A stretch of DNA of 64,000 bases, taken from positions 62,001-126,000 of the forward strand of contig NZ_WMEW01000011.1 in assembly GCF_009856355.1 (NCBI RefSeq). The letters run 5' to 3'. The stretch comes from Halobacillus litoralis (GTDB taxonomy: Bacteria; Bacillota; Bacilli; Bacillales; Halobacillaceae). The position numbers were made by a program, and so were the translations under genes. Shown piece after piece: positions 1 through 8,131 of the stretch. Each line of letters starts with the position of its first letter. Within the stretch, counting starts at the first letter, position 1. The notes beneath the pieces were generated by a model, which was not told where the DNA came from, did not search any database, and worked only from the letters and a program-made list of their open reading frames with translations.

Positions 1-10
1 ATGCTATAAT
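1..10 (+). promoter_or_regulatory. Extended -10 promoter of the Rrf2 gene
   Basis: The window opens with ATGCTATAAT, a consensus extended -10 (TGnTATAAT). The -35 lies outside the window. The first gene starts 40 bases downstream. The same ten bases recur at three other promoter positions here. Confidence 0.6.
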
Positions 11-50
11 AGTCAATAGAATATTCAGCAAATGATGGAGGAGGAATTTT

Positions 51-479
51 ATGCAGTTGATGATTCAATCCGGCGATTTAGGGCCCAAATGGTTCCATGT
101 TGCTTTAAGGACGCTCGTACTGCTGGCTTCCTCTAATACGATGCTGAAAAGCCATCAGATAGCAGAAAAGATGGGGGAGGACCCCACGTTCGTAAGGAAG
201 ATTTTATCAAAGCTGTCCAAGTCAGGTTATGTGACAGCGCAGGGAGGCAGGTATGGTGGCTATCAACTTTCAAAGTCTCCCGGGGAGATTACGGTTAAAG
301 ATGTCTATCAAGCGCTGGGAGATTCAGAGGCTACCCCCTTTTATACTGTTCCTTCGACGGGTGTAGAGTATTTCATTGCTCAAATGATCAGTCACGCTGA
401 GACACGTTTTCAGGAAGAGTTAAAACAGTTTACGATCCAGCAGCTTCTCGATCAGAAAGACGCACGGAGGAAATCTTAA
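51..479 (+). CDS. Rrf2 family transcriptional regulator
   Basis: This 142-aa protein matches the Rrf2 family of winged-helix regulators. The recognition helix region lies at about residues 33-60 (QIAEKMGEDPTFVRKIL) and is followed by a glycine-rich wing (GGRYGGYQLSKSPGEI). Rrf2 proteins often sense iron-sulfur clusters, redox state or cysteine supply through cysteines, but this one has no cysteine, so cluster sensing is unlikely. It resembles the YwnA-like Rrf2 members of Bacillus. The ATG at 51 follows a GGAGGAGG site with good spacing. It is monocistronic as far as visible. The ligand and targets cannot be inferred. Confidence 0.85.
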   Translation: MQLMIQSGDLGPKWFHVALRTLVLLASSNTMLKSHQIAEKMGEDPTFVRKILSKLSKSGYVTAQGGRYGGYQLSKSPGEITVKDVYQALGDSEATPFYTVPSTGVEYFIAQMISHAETRFQEELKQFTIQQLLDQKDARRKS

Positions 480-582
480 GGTTTCCTTCAATTTTTTTGG
501 AGAAATTTTAATAAAATAGACACCAACTCCCATACTGGTTTCGATTATAGGGTATACCGGATTTTTTTGGGAGGCCGAACCT

Positions 583-1379
583 ATGAATTGGATAAACATT
601 AAGGAACATCAGCGTTTTCAGACGAAGCAGGAACTTGACCGTCATGTACGGAGCTATCTATATCAACGCAAACCCTTTTTATCGGAAGGAACAAGAGAAG
701 TCCTCCGCTATGTATGGCGGCATGCCGTTAAATTTCCAGGCGTCGCTTTTCCGAAACGTTCGACCATCGTTTCGGCTGTCCGCTGCAGTGAAAGTACTGT
801 CGTCCGTGCCCTCCGCACCCTTGAAAAGGAAGGGTTGATCGAGAGAGTGCAGACGAAGAAACCGAACGGCCGGCAGGGAGTGAATTTGATTGTATTCCTT
901 CCACAGCCGGATGTTTTTTTCCTTCTGATGACACTCCTGGCGACACCCTTCCTGACACCCCTCCATCTTTTACAACTTCAAGCGGCTCTAAGCTCCGCGC
1001 ATCCAAAACTCTTCAGGAAACAAAGAGGAACCAAAGGAAAGCTTCCTTTAGTAATATTGACCCCCTGGATCATTCCCACCTGCCTTCCTTCATTCCGATC
1101 CCCTTTATTGAGGCCGCACGTCCTTTTCTTTCTCCGCCGGATGTTCTGAAAGCCTGGCGGACGGTAGAGAGCGCCGCCCGTCAGCTGGACATCGATGGGA
1201 GTGCTTACATTTCCGAGGTCGTTACAACGTTCAAGCAGGCCGTTTTCGCCTGGAAGCATGGATGGGTGAAGAAAGGGTTATTCCCTTATTTTTATGGAGG
1301 CCTGATCAAGCAGATCCATACAGCTGTGGAAAAAGAAACAAGGAAAAGGCTTGTGAAATACAACTGGGTGGATGGCTGA
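583..1379 (+). pseudogene. Winged-helix DNA-binding protein, frameshifted at a T7 tract
   Basis: The first frame gives an N-terminal helix-turn-helix domain (residues 30-100, with STVVRALRTLEKEGLIERV) of a Bacillus family resembling replication-initiation winged-helix proteins. At 914-920 there are seven T. After this the sensible reading shifts by -1: the next frame gives a polar linker and then a conserved-looking helical C-terminus (DVLKAWRTVESAARQLDI, then KETRKRLVKYNWVDG) ending at TGA 1377-1379. With eight T the gene would encode 265 aa. As written the first frame runs on to 1149 with low-quality sequence. The cause is either a real inactivating deletion, a sequencing error, or slippage at T TTT TTC. 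The ATG follows GGGAGG. Confidence 0.7.
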
Positions 1380-1482
1380 GAAGTTTTCTGCAGGAGGATC
1401 GGTGGTATGGAACGAAAGAGTCTGAAAAATTCCAGGAAACAGGATTGACACAACATGGGGAGTGAAGTAGGATATAAGTTGT

Positions 1483-1507
1483 AATGAGATTGAGAATCTT
1501 TATCATT
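1483..1507 (+). promoter_or_regulatory. Candidate Fur box upstream of the iron importer
   Basis: The AT-rich stretch from AATGAGATTG to TTTATCATT is an imperfect inverted repeat close to the Fur 7-1-7 pattern. It overlaps a weak -35 (TTTATC at 1500) with a TATAAA -10 at 1523-1528. Location just before an iron-binding lipoprotein gene supports Fur control; this is inference. Confidence 0.45.
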
Positions 1508-1577
1508 TAGTTTATTTAGGGGTATAAAGACAGCTGGATGATAGATTCTGATTCGAATCATAGAGAGGATGCTACAT

Positions 1578-2591
1578 ATGAAGAAGATTTGGCTTTTTGC
1601 ACTTATCCTTGGTCTTGTTCTGCTGGCTGCCTGCGGCGGAGGATCAGAAGAAGGAACCAATGAAGATCAGTCTGGAGAGGACGGCACTGAAGAAGCTTCC
1701 TCCGATGAATCCCGTTCTGTAACGATTGAAGACGCAACAGGAGAAAAGACCATTGAAGGCACTCCTGAGAAAGTTGTCGTATTGGAGTGGACCTATGCAG
1801 AGGATCTTCAGGCCCTGGGCATGGAACCGGTTGGTGTTGCTGAACTGGACGCCTACGGGGACTGGGTGAACGTTGGTATTCCATTCAGCGACTCTGTTGA
1901 GAATGTAGGGACACGTCAGGAGCCGAACCTGGAAGCGATTTCCCGTTTGGAGCCTGATTTGATCATCGGTGTCCAGTTCCGTCACGAAGCGATACAGGAA
2001 GAACTGGAGAAAATCGCTCCAACGGTCATGTTCGCTCCTTATTCTGAGGAAGCGGCTCAGGATCAATTTGCCAACATGAAGGAAGAATTCAATACGGTTG
2101 CAGAAATCGTTGGTAAACAGGATAAGGCTGAAGAAGTCCTCACCGATATGGAGGATACGTTTGCTGAGCAGCAGTCCCGTCTGGAGGAAGCCGGCAAAGA
2201 AGGCATGAACTACGTGCTCAGTCAGTCCTTCACGCTTCAGGATACGCCGACAATGCGTTTGTTCACAGACAATTCCATGGCCGCGCAGGTGATGAACAAT
2301 ATGGGCATGACGAATGATTATCAATCCGAAGAACTGGAAGTGTACGGCTACACGGAAACAACGGTTGAAACCCTGCAGAATTATCAGGACACGAACTTCT
2401 TCTACATCGTGCAGGAAGAAGACAACATTTTCGAAAACCAGCTGGCCGGCAATCCGGTGTGGGAAGAACTGGCATTTGTAAAAGAAGATCGTACCTACCA
2501 GATGCCTGGGGATGCCTGGACATTCGGTGGACCTCTTTCTGCGGAAGTTCTGGCTGAACAGGTCGTAAACGCGGCGCTGGAAGAAGAATAA
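1578..2591 (+). CDS. Iron-siderophore ABC transporter substrate-binding lipoprotein (FecB-like)
   Basis: This lipoprotein has a signal peptide ending in the lipobox LLAAC, with Cys19 as the acylated residue. An acidic linker (about residues 23-50) precedes a type III periplasmic-binding fold typical of ferric siderophore or heme receptors (FecB/FhuD/BtuF class). Motifs such as PEKVVVLEWTYAEDLQALG and LEAISRLEPDLIIGV are typical. The start at 1578 is preferred over the ATG at 1569, because the GAGAGG ribosome site overlaps 1569 and sits nine bases before 1578. The mature protein has 337 aa including the signal. It delivers ferric chelates to the permease encoded 15 bases downstream. Confidence 0.9.
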   Translation: MKKIWLFALILGLVLLAACGGGSEEGTNEDQSGEDGTEEASSDESRSVTIEDATGEKTIEGTPEKVVVLEWTYAEDLQALGMEPVGVAELDAYGDWVNVGIPFSDSVENVGTRQEPNLEAISRLEPDLIIGVQFRHEAIQEELEKIAPTVMFAPYSEEAAQDQFANMKEEFNTVAEIVGKQDKAEEVLTDMEDTFAEQQSRLEEAGKEGMNYVLSQSFTLQDTPTMRLFTDNSMAAQVMNNMGMTNDYQSEELEVYGYTETTVETLQNYQDTNFFYIVQEEDNIFENQLAGNPVWEELAFVKEDRTYQMPGDAWTFGGPLSAEVLAEQVVNAALEEE

Positions 2592-2606
2592 AGTGAGTGT
2601 GTGCGT

Positions 2607-4631
2607 ATGAACACAACGATGAAGAACACAATAATGGCGGTCTCCACCTTCGGGGGTGGAGCCGCATTGTTGTGTCTTTTAACTTTTATACATATCAATC
2701 AAGGGAACGTGGATCTCCCTTTTGCTACGGTCATGGATGCGCTCTTACGTCCTGAGAATACGCTGGAGCACCATACGGTCAGGACGCTTAGACTGCCGCG
2801 TGCTGTGATGGGTATTCTTGCCGGCGGGGCGCTCGCCGTTTCCGGAGTCATCCTGCAGACGGTAACGAAAAACCCGCTTTCCTCTGCCAGTACGCTCGGG
2901 ATTCACTCGGGTACGTACTTTGCGGTCGTTGTCACTACGATCTTCTTACCGTCCGCATTGGTGGGCAATGGAATCGTCACCGCCTTTCTCGGTGGTCTTT
3001 TAACGTTTGGGTTCGTCTATGTATTATCCGGCGGTGGAGATGCCACTCCGGTCCGGATGGTGCTGGCCGGGATGATCATTACATTTTTATTTTCTTCGTT
3101 AACGTCTGTCCTGCAGATCTTTTATGAAAATGAAACCCGTGGGATCTTTCTATGGGGATCAGGGACACTCGTTCAGAACGACTGGGGCGGGGTCACCTTT
3201 TCTCTTCCTTTCATAGGGGTGTGCATGCTGATCGTTCTGGCGTTTGCGGGAAAATTAGACACGCTGACGCTTGGAGATGATGTAGCGACGGCTCTTGGTC
3301 AGAACGTAAGGAACGTGAAGTTCATCACTATTCTGGCTGCGGTGCTTTTGACGAGTGTAACTGTCAGCATTGTCGGGCCGATCGGGTTCGTCGGTCTTGT
3401 CGCCCCGCATTTGATCAAGCTGATCGGCTACAGGTCGCACCTGCTGCTTATTCTCGGGTCTTTCTTATGGGGAGGGAATGTCCTGCTTCTAGCCGACGTT
3501 CTTGCCCGTATCATTGATCCATCCTTTTCAGAGCTTCCTGTCGGTGCGATTACAGCTCTTGTCGGTTCGCCGTGGCTCATCTGGCTTGTCCTGCGGATGA
3601 AGCGGAACAGCTCCCAGGAGAACGGAGCGGTCATGGCGGGACGGAATTCGATTGGTCTGTCTCTCGGCCGGGTGCTCCCCGTTCTGATTGCGCTCATTAT
3701 AGTGACCGTAGGTGTGAGCCTTGTGTCGGGTAACTACGGCTTTGAGCCGCTCGTCGGCTTCCGGGCATTTTTCGGCGAAGGCAGTACGTTTATGCAGGAT
3801 ATGATTTTGAATTTGAGACTTCCGCGGGCGCTCGTTGCCTTGTTCAGTGGAGCGGTTCTTGCGCTAAGCGGCCTCATTTTTCAGGGAGTGCTGCGGAACC
3901 CTCTGGCTGATCCCTCCGTGATCGGCATCACATCCGGGGCCGGCGTCGGTGCCCTGATGACGATGTATTGGTTCAGTGTATCGGCGGTGTGGATTCCGGT
4001 TGGAGCGATGGCCGGAGCGGTGATCTTTTTCTTCATCGTGATGGCCCTCGGGGCTAAGGCTGAGTTCCAGCCGACTGTGCTCGCTCTGCTCGGAATCGGG
4101 ATCTCCGCTTTCGGGTCCGCTCTGATTCAAATTATGGTCGTGCAGGCGGACCTTGGGGTAGCTTCTGCGCTGACGTGGCTCTCCGGGACGACCTATGCAA
4201 AAGGGTGGGAGGAACTTATCCAGTACTTGATCTGGCCGGTGCTCCTGCTTGTCCCTGTCCTTGCCTTTTCCATTAAAACGCTGGATGTTCTTGGACTTGG
4301 AGACGATACAGCGAAAGGACTCGGTCTCCGTGTGGTCAATGTCCGGTTTCAAATGGCACTGATGGCGACCCTGATGGCAGCTTCCAGCGTAGCGGCTGTC
4401 GGTTCCATCGGTTTTGTCGGGCTGATTGCTCCGCATCTGGCCCGTCTGCTTGTCGGAAGTGCCAATCAAAAGCTGCTTCCGGTCACGATGCTGATTGGAG
4501 GCGTGCTCCTGGTGGCTGCTGATTTGTTCAGCCGGACGCTGCTGGCTCCTAATGAGATTCCATCCGGGATCCTCGTGGCCATCATCGGCGCGCCGTATTT
4601 CCTTTGGTTGATGAAAAGAAAGGCCGCATAG
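2607..4631 (+). CDS. Fused double FecCD-type iron-siderophore ABC permease
   Basis: This 674-aa membrane protein contains two complete FecCD halves, about residues 1-335 and 345-674, so one polypeptide replaces the usual heterodimer, as in FhuB. Each half repeats the family landmarks: LRLPRAVMGILAGGALAVSG and LRLPRALVALFSGAVLALSG, then GPIGFVGLVAPHLIKL and GSIGFVGLIAPHLARL, the latter contacting the ATPase. About 18-20 membrane segments are expected. The ribosome site is poor (AAGTGAG); the ATG at 2607 fits it better than the GTG at 2601. No ATPase gene follows, so it must use an ATPase encoded elsewhere (FhuC-like). Confidence 0.9.
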   Translation: MNTTMKNTIMAVSTFGGGAALLCLLTFIHINQGNVDLPFATVMDALLRPENTLEHHTVRTLRLPRAVMGILAGGALAVSGVILQTVTKNPLSSASTLGIHSGTYFAVVVTTIFLPSALVGNGIVTAFLGGLLTFGFVYVLSGGGDATPVRMVLAGMIITFLFSSLTSVLQIFYENETRGIFLWGSGTLVQNDWGGVTFSLPFIGVCMLIVLAFAGKLDTLTLGDDVATALGQNVRNVKFITILAAVLLTSVTVSIVGPIGFVGLVAPHLIKLIGYRSHLLLILGSFLWGGNVLLLADVLARIIDPSFSELPVGAITALVGSPWLIWLVLRMKRNSSQENGAVMAGRNSIGLSLGRVLPVLIALIIVTVGVSLVSGNYGFEPLVGFRAFFGEGSTFMQDMILNLRLPRALVALFSGAVLALSGLIFQGVLRNPLADPSVIGITSGAGVGALMTMYWFSVSAVWIPVGAMAGAVIFFFIVMALGAKAEFQPTVLALLGIGISAFGSALIQIMVVQADLGVASALTWLSGTTYAKGWEELIQYLIWPVLLLVPVLAFSIKTLDVLGLGDDTAKGLGLRVVNVRFQMALMATLMAASSVAAVGSIGFVGLIAPHLARLLVGSANQKLLPVTMLIGGVLLVAADLFSRTLLAPNEIPSGILVAIIGAPYFLWLMKRKAA

Positions 4632-4696
4632 TTCCACTATAAAAAGTGCGGTATTAGTGGGAAGTTACGCGTGTCTGACATTTTGTCTTTTGATAA

Positions 4697-4739
4697 GGAG
4701 GGAGGATCTTTTTGTTCAACAAAAGGTCCTCTCTTTTTT
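4697..4739 (+). terminator. Rho-independent terminator of the iron importer operon
   Basis: Inverted repeat AGGATCTTTTTGTT / AACAAAAGGTCCT with a following T-run. It ends transcription before dapF. Confidence 0.7.
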
Positions 4740-4859
4740 AGAATGTAAGGAGCAGGGCGGTCCTGTTTTTTACTTTTTACAAAATTCAAACGCTCACGCT
4801 TCATTTGGATGGGAAATATGCTAAGATAGGGAGAAAAAGAGCGTGAAGGGGAGAGATTT

Positions 4860-5828
4860 ATGAAGCTGCCATACATCAAATGCCATGGGTCAGGGAACGA
4901 TTTCATCCTGATTGATGAAATCGAGCATGACTTTACATTTACCGAGGAAGAAAGAAGAGAGCTGTCGCTTTTGTTATGTGATCGAACGAATGGCATCGGC
5001 TCCGATGGCATTTTATTTGTCATGCCGAGTGAGAAAGCGGAGGGCCGGATGCGGATGTTTAACTCCGACGGAACAGAAGCGGAAATGTGCGGGAACGGCC
5101 TCCGTTGTGTAGCCCGCCATATGATCGAAAAGCTCGGACACGCATCGATTGCGATTGAAACCCAGGAGGCGGTGCTGCCTGTCAGCCAGGTCGCTGAAAT
5201 TTTCCCGGAGATTGATACATTCTCTGTGCAGATCGAGCCGGTATCGTTTGCCCCTGCATCGCTTCCTATGATCCATGATGGAGAGGAAGCCGTGGATGTT
5301 TCCATCCCGGAACTCTCAGACAAGCGGACATTCACAGCACTGAGTGTACCGAACCCGCATATCGTCAGCCTGATGGACGACGTGGATCAGGAGGAGCTTG
5401 AACAGACCGGACGCCTGGCCAATCAACTCCCCGAGGTTTTCCCGAACGGGGTGAACGTCAGCTTTGTCCAGGTACTTGAAAAGAACAAAATCTTCGTCCG
5501 TACGTATGAGCGTGGCGTCGGACTGACCAATGCCTGTGGGACGGCGATGTCTGCCTCGTCTCTTGTGTCCACCATCCTTGGTCCTAACGATCTCGATACA
5601 CCCATTGTCGTCATCAATAAAGGCGGACTCGTCAACTGTGTCGTTGAAAAGAATGAGGGACGTTTTTCCATCCAGCTGCGCGGGAATGGAACGAATGTAT
5701 ACGAAGCTGTGGCTGATGTTGACCTTGGAAACAGCCGCGTAGAAATCAATGAACAAACGTTTTTCGACAAGGAAAACGAAACGTATCAAAAACTGGAAGC
5801 CTATGCCGCTTCCGAAATCGGAGGGTGA
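4860..5828 (+). CDS. dapF: Diaminopimelate epimerase
   Basis: DapF interconverts LL- and meso-diaminopimelate in lysine and peptidoglycan precursor synthesis in the cytosol, using two catalytic cysteines. Both are present: Cys77 in AEMCGNGLRC and Cys226 in NACGTAM. The substrate-binding YERG motif precedes the second. The context GLTNACGTAM departs from the usual GETLACGTG, and the protein has 322 aa against the usual 275-285, with a longer C-terminal tail, so it may be a divergent paralogue. The start follows GAAGGGGAG. It is three bases upstream of the YjbQ-family gene, suggesting an operon. Confidence 0.88.
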   Translation: MKLPYIKCHGSGNDFILIDEIEHDFTFTEEERRELSLLLCDRTNGIGSDGILFVMPSEKAEGRMRMFNSDGTEAEMCGNGLRCVARHMIEKLGHASIAIETQEAVLPVSQVAEIFPEIDTFSVQIEPVSFAPASLPMIHDGEEAVDVSIPELSDKRTFTALSVPNPHIVSLMDDVDQEELEQTGRLANQLPEVFPNGVNVSFVQVLEKNKIFVRTYERGVGLTNACGTAMSASSLVSTILGPNDLDTPIVVINKGGLVNCVVEKNEGRFSIQLRGNGTNVYEAVADVDLGNSRVEINEQTFFDKENETYQKLEAYAASEIGG

Positions 5829-5831
5829 AAG

Positions 5832-6227
5832 ATGCTGAAGACGTTTCATGTACGTACAGACCATCATGACCAGATGATCGATGTCACAAGCCAGGTACAG
5901 GACTGGCTGGGTGAAGAAGGCGTGAAGGATGGCGTCGTCATCGTCTCTTCCATGCACACGACCGCGGGACTGACGGTGAATGAAAATGCCGACCCGGATG
6001 TGAAAACCGATATGCTCCGCCGTTTCCGCGAAGTGTATCCGTGGGATCATGCTGAAGATAAACACGGAGAAGGCAATACAGCCGCTCATATGAAAACGAG
6101 TACGATCGGACATGCGCAGACACTGATCGTAGAAGACGGCCGCCTCGTACTCGGCACGTGGCAGGGACTGTACTTTTGTGAATTTGACGGTCCGCGCAAC
6201 CGTAAATTCGTAGCTAAAGTGTTATAA
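5832..6227 (+). CDS. YjbQ/UPF0047 family protein
   Basis: This 131-aa protein is a typical UPF0047 (YjbQ) member, a small trimeric fold with conserved histidines. Visible motifs are [19 protein letters not shown], the C-terminal [20 protein letters not shown], and [16 protein letters not shown]. Members can show weak thiamine-phosphate synthase activity, which gave the family its database name, but the physiological role is unsettled. It follows dapF by three bases with a GGAGGGTGAAAG ribosome site inside the dapF end, so the two are probably cotranscribed. Confidence 0.85.
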   Translation: MLKTFHVRTDHHDQMIDVTSQVQDWLGEEGVKDGVVIVSSMHTTAGLTVNENADPDVKTDMLRRFREVYPWDHAEDKHGEGNTAAHMKTSTIGHAQTLIVEDGRLVLGTWQGLYFCEFDGPRNRKFVAKVL

Positions 6228-6230
6228 GAG

Positions 6231-6259
6231 AAAGAGCAGGCATCGTGCCTGCTCTTTTG
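6231..6259 (+). terminator. Terminator after the dapF operon
   Basis: AAAGAGCAGGCA / TGCCTGCTCTTTT hairpin immediately after the stop codon. Confidence 0.85.
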
Positions 6260-6300
6260 CTTTAGTAAAAGGGCGTGGCAACCCGGCCTGCTGAGGCTCC

Positions 6301-6330
6301 TGCTGTTCCCGCAGGCGTCACCATCGAACG
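6301..6330. repeat. Dispersed 30-base repeat, copy 1
   Basis: The segment beginning TGCTGTTCCCGCAGGCGTC and ending CCATCGAACG matches 12709-12738 at 29 of 30 positions. Both copies lie in intergenic DNA just after terminators. It resembles GC-rich intergenic repeats seen in Bacillaceae genomes. Confidence 0.75.
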
Positions 6331-6351
6331 ATTATCGTGGCGGCTGAAAAG

Positions 6352-6390
6352 AAGGACGGTTTTCTGTTAACCAGGAGACCGTCCTTTTTT
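6352..6390 (+). terminator. Strong hairpin with T-run
   Basis: GGACGGTTTTCTG / CCAGGAGACCGTCC followed by TTTTTT. It isolates the next promoter at 6426 from upstream transcription. Confidence 0.75.
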
Positions 6391-6425
6391 AGGTAGAAAA
6401 GCCTGTCACGTTCTTGTGGCGGGCC

Positions 6426-6435
6426 ATGCTATAAT
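6426..6435 (+). promoter_or_regulatory. Extended -10 promoter of the toxin mRNA
   Basis: ATGCTATAAT, identical to the promoter at position 1. No good -35 is seen. The transcript would start near 6442, with a 5' leader of about 65 bases before the toxin ORF. The leader carries AGGAGG followed by a five-codon ORF (6448-6465, M V P A S). Confidence 0.65.
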
Positions 6436-6509
6436 TTAAGGAGGATAATGGTTCCTGCCAGCTGAATAGGGTGTCGGCTGATCCCCATGTCTCATCGATG
6501 GAGGGGGTG

Positions 6510-6614
6510 ATGCCTCTGAGTATGTATGAATCGCTGATGGTGATGATCGCGTTCAGTTCCCTGATCGTGTCCTTGCTCGGTTTGATTGTAGCGATTTTAC
6601 GCATAAAAAAATAG
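6510..6614 (+). CDS. Holin-like toxin peptide (type I toxin-antitoxin)
   Basis: This 34-aa peptide has the pattern of the 'putative holin-like toxin' family of Firmicutes: a short start MPLSMYESLMVMIAF, one hydrophobic membrane segment (SSLIVSLLGLIVAIL) and a basic end RIKK. Related peptides (Fst, TxpA, BsrG classes) insert in the membrane and are held off by an antisense RNA. The ATG at 6510 follows GGAGGGGGTG closely; the ATG at 6522 is an alternative start. Its terminator works on both strands and an opposing transcript is predicted, which supports a toxin role. Toxicity is inferred from family resemblance. Confidence 0.65.
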   Translation: MPLSMYESLMVMIAFSSLIVSLLGLIVAILRIKK

Positions 6615-6655
6615 ACTCCCTATTCTGACGTGAATGCGGGTGAGTCTATTTTTCA
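6606..6655. terminator. Bidirectional terminator shared by toxin mRNA and antisense RNA
   Basis: AAAAATAGACTC and GAGTCTATTTTT form a hairpin with A-run on one side and T-run on the other, so it can end transcription from either direction. The left arm overlaps the last codons of the toxin ORF. Confidence 0.7.
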
Positions 6656-6743
6656 TGTAGGCTGCGCCCTTTGGCGGACCAGCTATCCGTAGAGGGATCA
6701 CAGTGCCAGCTGTGGTCCCTTTTCTTATGTGTATCCTGTATCT
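6607..6743 (-). ncRNA. Predicted antisense antitoxin RNA
   Basis: On the minus strand a -10 like TATGAT (complement of 6750-6755) precedes a run of about 137 bases that contains a stable hairpin (GGGACCACAG / CTGTGATCCC, complement of 6693-6719) and ends at the shared terminator. The RNA would pair with the 3' end of the toxin mRNA over about 50 bases. The -35 is weak. The layout matches known Fst-type pairs with convergent RNAs and a common terminator. It is inferred from sequence only. Confidence 0.45.
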
Positions 6744-6847
6744 GCTTTTATCATACCACATTTTCCGGAAAAAGAAACCTCATCGAGCATTCCTGCTCTT
6801 CCGGGTGCCGGAGGATATCAGGCTTTCTCCGCCACCGCTCCAGGCAT

Positions 6848-6884
6848 AAAAAAATCCAGCACACCATAAGGGGCGTGCTGGATC
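6848..6884 (-). terminator. Terminator of the YeeE/YedE gene
   Basis: On the minus strand GATCCAGCAC / GTGCTGGA is followed by TTTTTTT. Confidence 0.85.
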
Positions 6885-6889
6885 ATCAT

Positions 6890-8131
6890 TCAGCAGATCG
6901 AATCTCTCGGATTCGGATTTTTCAATCCGAACAGCGGTCTCAGGAACAGAGCGAGGTACGTCCCGATCAGCGCCATGATCATCCACACCCAGCCGTGCAG
7001 GCTGAAGGAGGCGATGCCGCCGAAGTAGGCGCCGATGTTACAGCCGAAGGCGAGGCGGGCGCCGTATCCCATCAGGATTCCGCCTATGATGGAGGCGAAA
7101 CCGATGCCTGGTTTGATTTTACCCGGCTTGAAGTTCCCCTGCGCACTGGCGGCGATGAATGCGCCGAGGATGATTCCGAAGTTCATGACACTTGTAGAGT
7201 CGGCAAGCACAGTCTGGTTCAGGGGTGCTGGATTTTCAGACCAGTACTGCCAGCTCGCTACATCCACACCGAACATTTGAATGAACTGGGAGCCCCACAG
7301 GGCGAACGCTGACGTAATCCCCCACGGGTTGCCGCGGACGGCTAGTGTGATGGCATTCAGTACACCAAGTGCTACCGCCGCAGCAAGCAGCGGCCAGGCT
7401 CCGCGCCATAGACGCTTCAGACCTGTCGTCGTTTTCAAAGGTTCCATACGGGGCGGGTTCTTTTTCCTGGCAATTTTCACGGTCACGCCGTAGATCCCCA
7501 GGAAAATAAGAAGTTGTAAAATCCAGCCGCCCAAATATCCGAGTCCTGTGGATTCAGCCAGAGAAATCGCCGGAAGCGCCGGAGTTTCCCGCCAGAATCC
7601 GATATGGTAGGCACCAAGAACAGAACCGGCGATAAAACCGATCAGCGTTAAGACCATCGAGGATTTTCCGCCGCCGACCGTATACAGGGTCCCGGATGCA
7701 CAGCCGGAACCGAGCTGCATGCCGATTCCGAAAATGAACGAACCGAAAATGACACTCACACCGACGGGGAAGACGTATCCTTGGGGAGCAGTTCCGGTAA
7801 AGCTGAATCCTGTACCTAGGATGATCGCAAACCCTGTCGTTGCGACCGCAAGCATCAGCATGTGTGACTGAAGGCCCTGGACATTACCGACAGAAAGCAG
7901 TCTTCTGAAGGCTGATGTAAATCCGAAGCGTGCGTGGAGCAGCACGAGGCCGAAGGCGATTCCGATGATGAAAAGAACCCCCTGAGTGACATTGGTGATG
8001 CTGATGATGGTTATAAATAAAAGCAGGGAAGCAATGATACCCACCCACATGAACGGCTTTTGGACCGGGTCAAGCGGGGCAGGAATCGTTGAACGGTTGG
8101 AAGCCGTTTGGTGAACTGCTTGTTGCTGCAT
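6890..8131 (-). CDS. YeeE/YedE family membrane transporter (thiosulfate/sulfur-compound type)
   Basis: This 413-aa protein has about ten to twelve hydrophobic segments and two YeeE/YedE (DUF395) repeats. Each repeat carries a conserved cysteine motif, GSGCASGTLY near the middle and FGCNIGAYFGG near the end. In characterised members (TsuA) such cysteines relay thiosulfate across the membrane, so import of a reduced sulfur compound is likely, though the substrate is inferred. The usual TusA-like partner (TsuB) is not adjacent. The start follows AGGAGG with eight-base spacing. It is transcribed alone, away from the divergent intergenic region. Confidence 0.85.
   Translation of the reverse strand: MQQQAVHQTASNRSTIPAPLDPVQKPFMWVGIIASLLLFITIISITNVTQGVLFIIGIAFGLVLLHARFGFTSAFRRLLSVGNVQGLQSHMLMLAVATTGFAIILGTGFSFTGTAPQGYVFPVGVSVIFGSFIFGIGMQLGSGCASGTLYTVGGGKSSMVLTLIGFIAGSVLGAYHIGFWRETPALPAISLAESTGLGYLGGWILQLLIFLGIYGVTVKIARKKNPPRMEPLKTTTGLKRLWRGAWPLLAAAVALGVLNAITLAVRGNPWGITSAFALWGSQFIQMFGVDVASWQYWSENPAPLNQTVLADSTSVMNFGIILGAFIAASAQGNFKPGKIKPGIGFASIIGGILMGYGARLAFGCNIGAYFGGIASFSLHGWVWMIMALIGTYLALFLRPLFGLKNPNPRDSIC

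Noticed and set aside
1644..2324. Long minus-strand ORF (226 aa) opposite the iron-binding lipoprotein gene
   Set aside because: No ribosome site, low-complexity composition and a clear lipoprotein in the opposite frame; it is a shadow ORF.
3864..4637. Minus-strand ORF of 257 aa opposite the permease
   Set aside because: Highly polar, His- and Gln-rich translation typical of an antisense shadow of a membrane protein gene.
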